Positions 59,362 to 64,000 of a stretch of 64,000 bases of DNA are shown here, one piece after another. This DNA is from Panagrolaimus kolymaensis. Taxonomy: Eukaryota; Nematoda; Chromadorea; Rhabditida; Panagrolaimidae. The stretch is taken from contig JAJQJQ010000090.1 in NCBI GenBank assembly GCA_028622995.1, forward strand, positions 204,445-268,444. The letters are read 5' to 3'. The translations under genes and the position numbers were made by a program. The notes under the pieces were generated by a model. It did not search any database, was not told the origin of the DNA, and worked only from the letters and a program-made list of their open reading frames with translations. Within the stretch, counting starts at the first letter, position 1. Each line of letters starts with the position of its first letter.

Positions 59362-60708
59362 ATGTCAAAGAACAACAACAAAAATGGAAATGGTAAAGAA
59401 TTTCAAATGATTCTTCGTCGAGCTGCATCACCAACATGTTTAGAAGTTCAAACCAATGCATCTGAAACTGGATTCAAAACAATCAAAACTGATAAAGGAA
59501 GCGAGCGAGATGCGTAAGCTGCTTACTTTTGTACTTCCAATAACCTTTAAACTTGTTCATTTTTTAGGAAAACTACAACGACGATCATTCAATCACCTAT
59601 TCCTGTTACCGCTACACGTGCACAAACAGCTCGAACTATTGTTGTTATGAGACATGGTGAACGAATGGATGATTTATTTGGTCGATGGTTTGAAAATTGT
59701 CAAGGCAAAAATGGAATTTATCGTCAACGTGATCTCAATATGGTTAGTTAACTTTCGCACTTCTTCTGCTTTGCACATGCTTCCATGATACTTGTTTTAT
59801 ATGATTTCAACGATATCCTCTTTTTTAGCCCTCTGATGTTTCATCTCTCAATCGACCATTGCACGAATATGAATGTGATACATCTTTAACTGTACTTGGA
59901 AATGTATTAGCACAAAAAGTTGGACGTGCAATGTTTGTAAGTGGTCGGCCTCCAGATACTGTTTATTGTTCTCCATCATTTCGTTGTATTCAAACTGCTG
60001 CTGTAGCTGCTTCAATGTCTGGTAAACCTTTCAAACTTCGAATTGAACCTGGTCTCTTTGAAAACACTGATTTATATCCTACTTCTCCACCTAAATTTCT
60101 TCGTGTTGATGTATTAAAGAAAGCTGGATTTGATATCGATGAAGATTATACACCTTATTACAAGCTTAAAGATGTATGTTTACTTTTTTGGGTTCCCTTG
60201 TTTTATGTTTTGGTGGTATTTGTTATTTTCATTATGTTTTTTGGTGTATGTTTTGTATATTCGTTAGTCGCGTTTGCAAAGTTTACTTTGCTTCCTGTAT
60301 CTTTTCACTTACCTAAACAATCCTTTGCTATATTCTCTTCATTTTCAGCTCTTTTCCTATCATGAACCCAATGGCAAATACAATGAACGCGTTCAATCAG
60401 CTCTTCAATACATCGTCAACAAATCAGCATCTGGTCGTGGAACCGTTTTGATTGCAGCTCATGCTTCAACCGTTGATATTGCTTATGGTCTATTTCATCC
60501 ACGTTTTACTAAAGAACCTCGAAAAACATCTGCTAAGAATCTGATCGCTATCTCTGAACCTATTCCATACAGTGCAAATGTTACTTTTATGAGAACTAAA
60601 GATGATGAACAATGGAATTATATTCGTGAAGGAATTCCACCAATTACGTATCGAACATTTTCAAATCGTCTCAATCATGAATTTATTGAAAGAAATCATG
60701 CTCAATAA
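59362..60708 (+). CDS. UBASH3/TULA-type histidine phosphatase, 343 aa
   Basis: Exons 59362-59513, 59568-59742, 59829-60173 and 60349-60708 total 1032 nt in frame. The protein is a histidine phosphatase (phosphoglycerate-mutase-fold) domain. Catalytic features are visible: the RHGER motif with the nucleophile His79, Arg161 in YCSPSFRCIQTA, Glu182 in RIEPGLFE, and the second His262 in AAHASTVD. The signatures VVMRHGERMDDLFGRW and EPGLFE match the phosphatase domain of UBASH3 (TULA/Sts) proteins, which dephosphorylate tyrosine-phosphorylated targets or other phosphate esters. The UBA and SH3 domains of vertebrate UBASH3 are absent; instead there is a ~50-residue Asn/Lys-rich N-terminus. The end has the RLNHEFIERNHAQ tail. 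Intact; exact substrate unknown. Confidence 0.9.
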
Positions 60709-61082
60709 TGATATTTTGTAACTTTTATAATTCGTATGTATGTAATTTTGCTTTTTAAGAAATAAAGGTTTTAGACATGACGAATTTTTTAAATTTCTTT
60801 TTCTCATAGTTACATTTGATTAGTTTTTTGTGTGTGTGAAGAAAAGGTCAAAAGCAAGTACATAGAAAATGGCATTTGATTAGACTACACTTAATTTAAT
60901 TTTGTTTCATTCTTTTTTTATGCTAAGCTACAAGGGAAAAGGAGTGATTCTCACGAGAGAAGAAAAGTTTTAGTTATCTTCGCTTCAAAAAGCGATACTG
61001 TAATAAGGTTACAAGCACTAATTAGAAAGGATGGAGACGACACACATTAACAAGTTAATTAAGCGATAGAAACGAGAAAAAT
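60709..61082. other. convergent 3' flanks
   Basis: Space between two convergent genes. AATAAA at 60761-60766 serves the phosphatase gene. Nothing else seen. Confidence 0.5.
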
Positions 61083-62191
61083 TTAAGCTTGTTGTTGTTG
61101 AACCATTAATGGCCCAATTGGAACACTTCCTGTTGTAGCGGTTGAAGCTACAGAATTTGATGGTGTTGGATGAATGAATTTTATGGGTTTTTGTTGGGAC
61201 CCTAAAAAACAATGTATTTTTATTATGAAACAATTATTATCGTTAATTTGAAAGAAAGAAAACCAACCATAAAATAATGAAAATTAAAAAGCTTCCAAGA
61301 AGAAGAATAATTTCTGCTACAATTGAAACCATGCCAACCGTGGTTACTAAAGCGGGAAGGGATCGAAGACCATTTCGATATCTAAAAAAAAGTTTTATTT
61401 TTATGCAAAAATATTTATTTCAGAACTTTGAGAAAGAAAATTAGCAAAAAATAAATTCAAAAGATTTCGACCTTTGAAGCGGAAGAAATTTTTTTTAAAT
61501 GTTTTTGCTTCAAAAGTAAAAATGTTTCAGTTTTTTTTCTTCATTTTTTGATTCTCGATTAATTAATTTTAACTTACTGTAAAAGCCCTGTAACAATAGC
61601 AATTCCATATTCCACCATAAATACAAGGGAAATAAAAAGGCTGATCCAAGCATAATTCATTTGTTGACGCTTTTCATAATTTTTACGCAACACGAAGAAC
61701 TCACTGCAACTCCAAGAGAAATAACAAATGAAATAATATTTGTTACAATTAAAACAAGTCCAACAATTTCTAAGATATACCATTTTTCAAATTCCGAAAG
61801 TGCCAAAGCATAATAGCAGAAATGAGAATTAAAAACATATAAAGCATGCTTGTAAAAGCTAACGAGTTTGCTGCAAATTGATTTCGGCATGAACTAAACA
61901 TGCGTCCAAAACTCATAAAAGAATAAGTAAATTTTGGGTGCAATAGCATGCTTGAGAATAGGTTACATAAGCTTGATAATAATTATTGGTATTAATAAAG
62001 AAACTTGGAAGAAGATAGATAAGACGAAAATAATTTAAAAACCAATACAACCCAAGCCCATAAATAAATGAAGAACGCCAAGATAAATTTTTGATGGAAT
62101 TAGTTTTGGCAATAATAAAAATTCCAAAATTTGCAGTTATGAAAATTACAACGCAAAGTGCAATGGTGAAAATGAATGTAAGTTGAAGCAT
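61083..62191 (-). CDS. multi-pass membrane protein (about six helices), frame disrupted
   Basis: ATG at 62191 starts MLQLTFIFTIALCVVIFITA, helix 1. Further helices follow in WFLNYFRLIYLLPSFF, MLYMFLILISAIMLWHF, EIVGLVLIVTNIISFVISLG, WISLFISLVFMVEYGIAIVT and VSIVAEIILLLGSFLIFIIL. The last exons are clear: one ending at about 61577, 61382-61269 and about 61202-61083, with the C-terminal tail SNSVASTATTGSVPIGPLMV then QQQQA and TAA. Between about 61680 and 61970 the hydrophobic segments lie in three different frames without introns of usable size, so there are probably two or three single-base frameshifts. It resembles a serpentine-receptor or tetraspan-like protein in layout, but no family motif was recognised. 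Either a young pseudogene or assembly indels. Confidence 0.5.
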
Positions 62192-63770
62192 TTTTTTCTT
62201 CTCCACCTGTTGTTTGTTTGAGTTATTTAATTTGAGACTACACAGCTGTCAAAAAAATATATGTAAATCCAAAGATTCAAAATTGAAGGTTAAAAAGTTA
62301 ATGAAAACTCTCGATTTTTTTGACCTAAAAATGCAAAAAATTTATAAAATAAAGTATGCAAGAAATTTTAACGGAAAGAGCTCGAGTATTTTTTGCTTTT
62401 GAAACGCATTCAAAAAAGAAAAAGTTTAAATATAAATTGCAATTGTGACTTCATTTTAAAATTTTCAAGATGCTTAGAAAATATACGGTAAATATAAAAA
62501 AAATTATAAAGAGATAAGCAAAAAAGTTCAAGAAATTCATGGTCACAGTAAGAAGAAAAAAATTGTAAAATTACCGTATTTTTTGAAACTTTTTTTCTTT
62601 TTGATTCTAGCAAATCTCAGTTAATAACTTTAGATATTTATATTTTTTTTAAACGCTAAAACAAAATTAAAAAAATAATTAAAGATAATTTAGTAAATAA
62701 TTATGGCAGCAAATTATTTTTTTTAAAGCTAGCTTTCAACAAACCTTTGCTCTAAATTTTATGAAACTTTAACTAAACTCAAACAAATTAATTGAAAAAC
62801 CTTTTTTTCTTTCTTTCCTTTTTATATAACAAAATAAACTTTTTTCTTTTATAATAAAAAAAGGTTAAAGAAAACCTAATACTTGGAAACATTTTTTTAA
62901 ACACAATTATGAAATTATGCTCCCTTTTTTACCTTTAAGTTTTGCACACTAACGTACGTTGTCGCTTTATTATAACTTTGTGCCATAAAAATAAAAATAT
63001 AAAAAAGTGCGCAAGTTCATTAGTTTTTCTGTGTGCTTTTGACGTGAGTGAGTCAAACCTATGTATGTAAGTAAATTTCCAAGGCATTTTTTCTTTTCCC
63101 AAAGGCATTTTTCATGGAAAAAAGTGAACATTTAAACATCGCTTTTATGTTGTGTTTTTGTTGCTAAATAAAGTTTTTTTTGTAGCCATCTTTTTTTCAT
63201 TATAAATGAATTGCATACTTGGAATTAATTTTTAAAAAGAAATTAAGTTTCAACTGTTTAAAAATAATAGAGCCATAAATTAAGGGATTTAAAGATTTAT
63301 TACTGTAGGCTTTTCATACGTAAATAAATGCAATGCGTAAAGTAATAAATTAAACTAATATTGGGTTTTTTGACATTTTGCATTTTTTTTCTCAAAAAAA
63401 TTAGAAACCATTTACGCAAGAAAAAATGTTTCGAAATTTTAAAAATATTTGAAGTTTGTAAAATAAAGTTTTATTAATTAGTTTTATAAAATTGATTGAT
63501 ATAAGCGGAAAAAAAACTTTTCATAAAGCACTTTTTTGGCTTGTTCAATTTATTGATAATAAAAACTAAAAATAAGAAAAGAAGAGGTTGTATATTGTTG
63601 GGCGGTGGTCATATAGTTGCACCCAACTTCCACATTGTACAGATCTTTTTACACATGTGCCTGAAGCAATTTTCAAAGAAAAGAGTTGTGATTGATAGCC
63701 ATAAATATAAAAAGATAAAATCTTATAATCCATGGGAATGGGGCAACCAGGCAGCCATAATCCATTCCAG
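62192..63770. other. AT-rich intergenic, 1.6 kb
   Basis: No gene recognised on either strand. The right end must hold the 5' exon(s) of the SXP/RAL-2-like gene if that gene starts inside the window, but no convincing signal-peptide exon was found. Confidence 0.4.
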
Positions 63771-63964
63771 GACATCCAAAGCAATTTGGTCAAAGACAAT
63801 TTCAACCTATGCCTTTTTCATTCCAACAAAATTCTCCACCTGTAGAACAACAGCAACAAAGAGTTGGAAATTCAATTCAACAAACAGCGACATCCTCTTC
63901 TGGTGGTGGTGGTGGTTCATTACCTAAATTTTTAGATGGAGCATCTGAAGAAATTATTACAGAG
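63771..63964 (+). CDS. SXP/RAL-2-like (DUF148) secreted protein, internal exon, partial
   Basis: An exon between ATTCCAG and GTTAGA encodes 64 residues: a Gln/Phe-rich stretch (QFGQRQFQPMPFSFQQN), a Gly run, then SLPKFLDGASEEIITE, where the window's edge intron begins. The LPxFLxGAS-x-x-x-x-x-E pattern is the start of the nematode-specific SXP/RAL-2 domain, which is found in secreted proteins. The rest lies beyond 64000, so length and integrity cannot be judged. The assignment rests on this short motif. Confidence 0.55.
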
Positions 63965-64000
63965 GTTAGATATTTTAATGTTTTTTTCCAAAATAAAAGT

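Noticed and set aside
1..64000. CRISPR arrays, bacterial operons, integrons or phage genes
   Set aside because: No regularly spaced repeats of CRISPR type and no ribosome-binding-site-led gene strings; splice sites throughout show an intron-rich eukaryote.

Overview
The window is AT-rich animal DNA with many short introns (about 45-70 bp up to a few hundred bp, GT...TTTCAG/TTTTAG). It is best read as a nematode. The evidence is a cuticle collagen with the nematode N-terminal box and Cys clusters, a 17-Kunitz/15-lustrin extracellular protein, an SXP/RAL-2-like exon at the right edge, T-rich acceptors immediately 5' of start codons as expected for spliced-leader trans-splicing, and closely spaced co-oriented gene pairs. 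The AT-richness would suit a Tylenchina-type nematode, but I cannot name the species.

Left third (1-24.6 kb): the 3' end of an unknown gene, then a 24-exon Kunitz/lustrin gene (3046-14322, 2486 codons that close in frame), about 5.4 kb of AT-rich non-coding DNA, an unrecognised 195-aa gene (19782-20967), a small mariner-like MITE, a doubtful 54-aa ORF, and a complete CCT-5 (TCP-1 epsilon) chaperonin gene on the minus strand.

Middle (25-53.8 kb): a large inverted duplication. The left arm (about 25.0-28.9 kb, minus) holds a secreted von Willebrand A-like gene followed by a REEP/DP1 (HVA22-type) gene. The right arm (40.4-53.8 kb, plus) holds the same pair. The right vWA-like gene is intact. 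The right REEP copy is dead, with a nonsense codon, a destroyed splice acceptor, and its first intron split by a 9.1-kb Mutator-like element plus a roughly 350-bp tRNA-like insertion. Between the arms lie an unknown secreted-protein gene, the cuticle collagen, and a small cysteine-rich, probably GPI-anchored gene whose interior contains an oppositely oriented three-exon gene that looks inserted.

The Mutator-like element (43348-52468) is the most remarkable object. It has terminal inverted repeats built of short GGCCG-containing units, a perfect 8-bp target duplication, an 11-exon MULE transposase with all three DDE residues visible, and, on the same strand, a 594-codon type I membrane glycoprotein ORF with an envelope-like architecture. 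The undamaged left arm serves as an empty-site control for the insertion.

Right part (53.8-64 kb): AT-rich non-coding DNA with a 539-bp TIR element that contains a second 292-bp hAT-like MITE made of TTCCGT repeats, each with a perfect 8-bp target duplication, and then a Helitron-type 3' end. Two tiny membrane-protein genes follow with operon-like spacing, then a UBASH3/TULA-type histidine phosphatase, a multi-pass membrane protein with a disrupted frame on the minus strand, and the SXP/RAL-2-like partial exon at the edge. All calls come from reading the sequence by eye; splice sites may be off by a base or two and no homology search was run.
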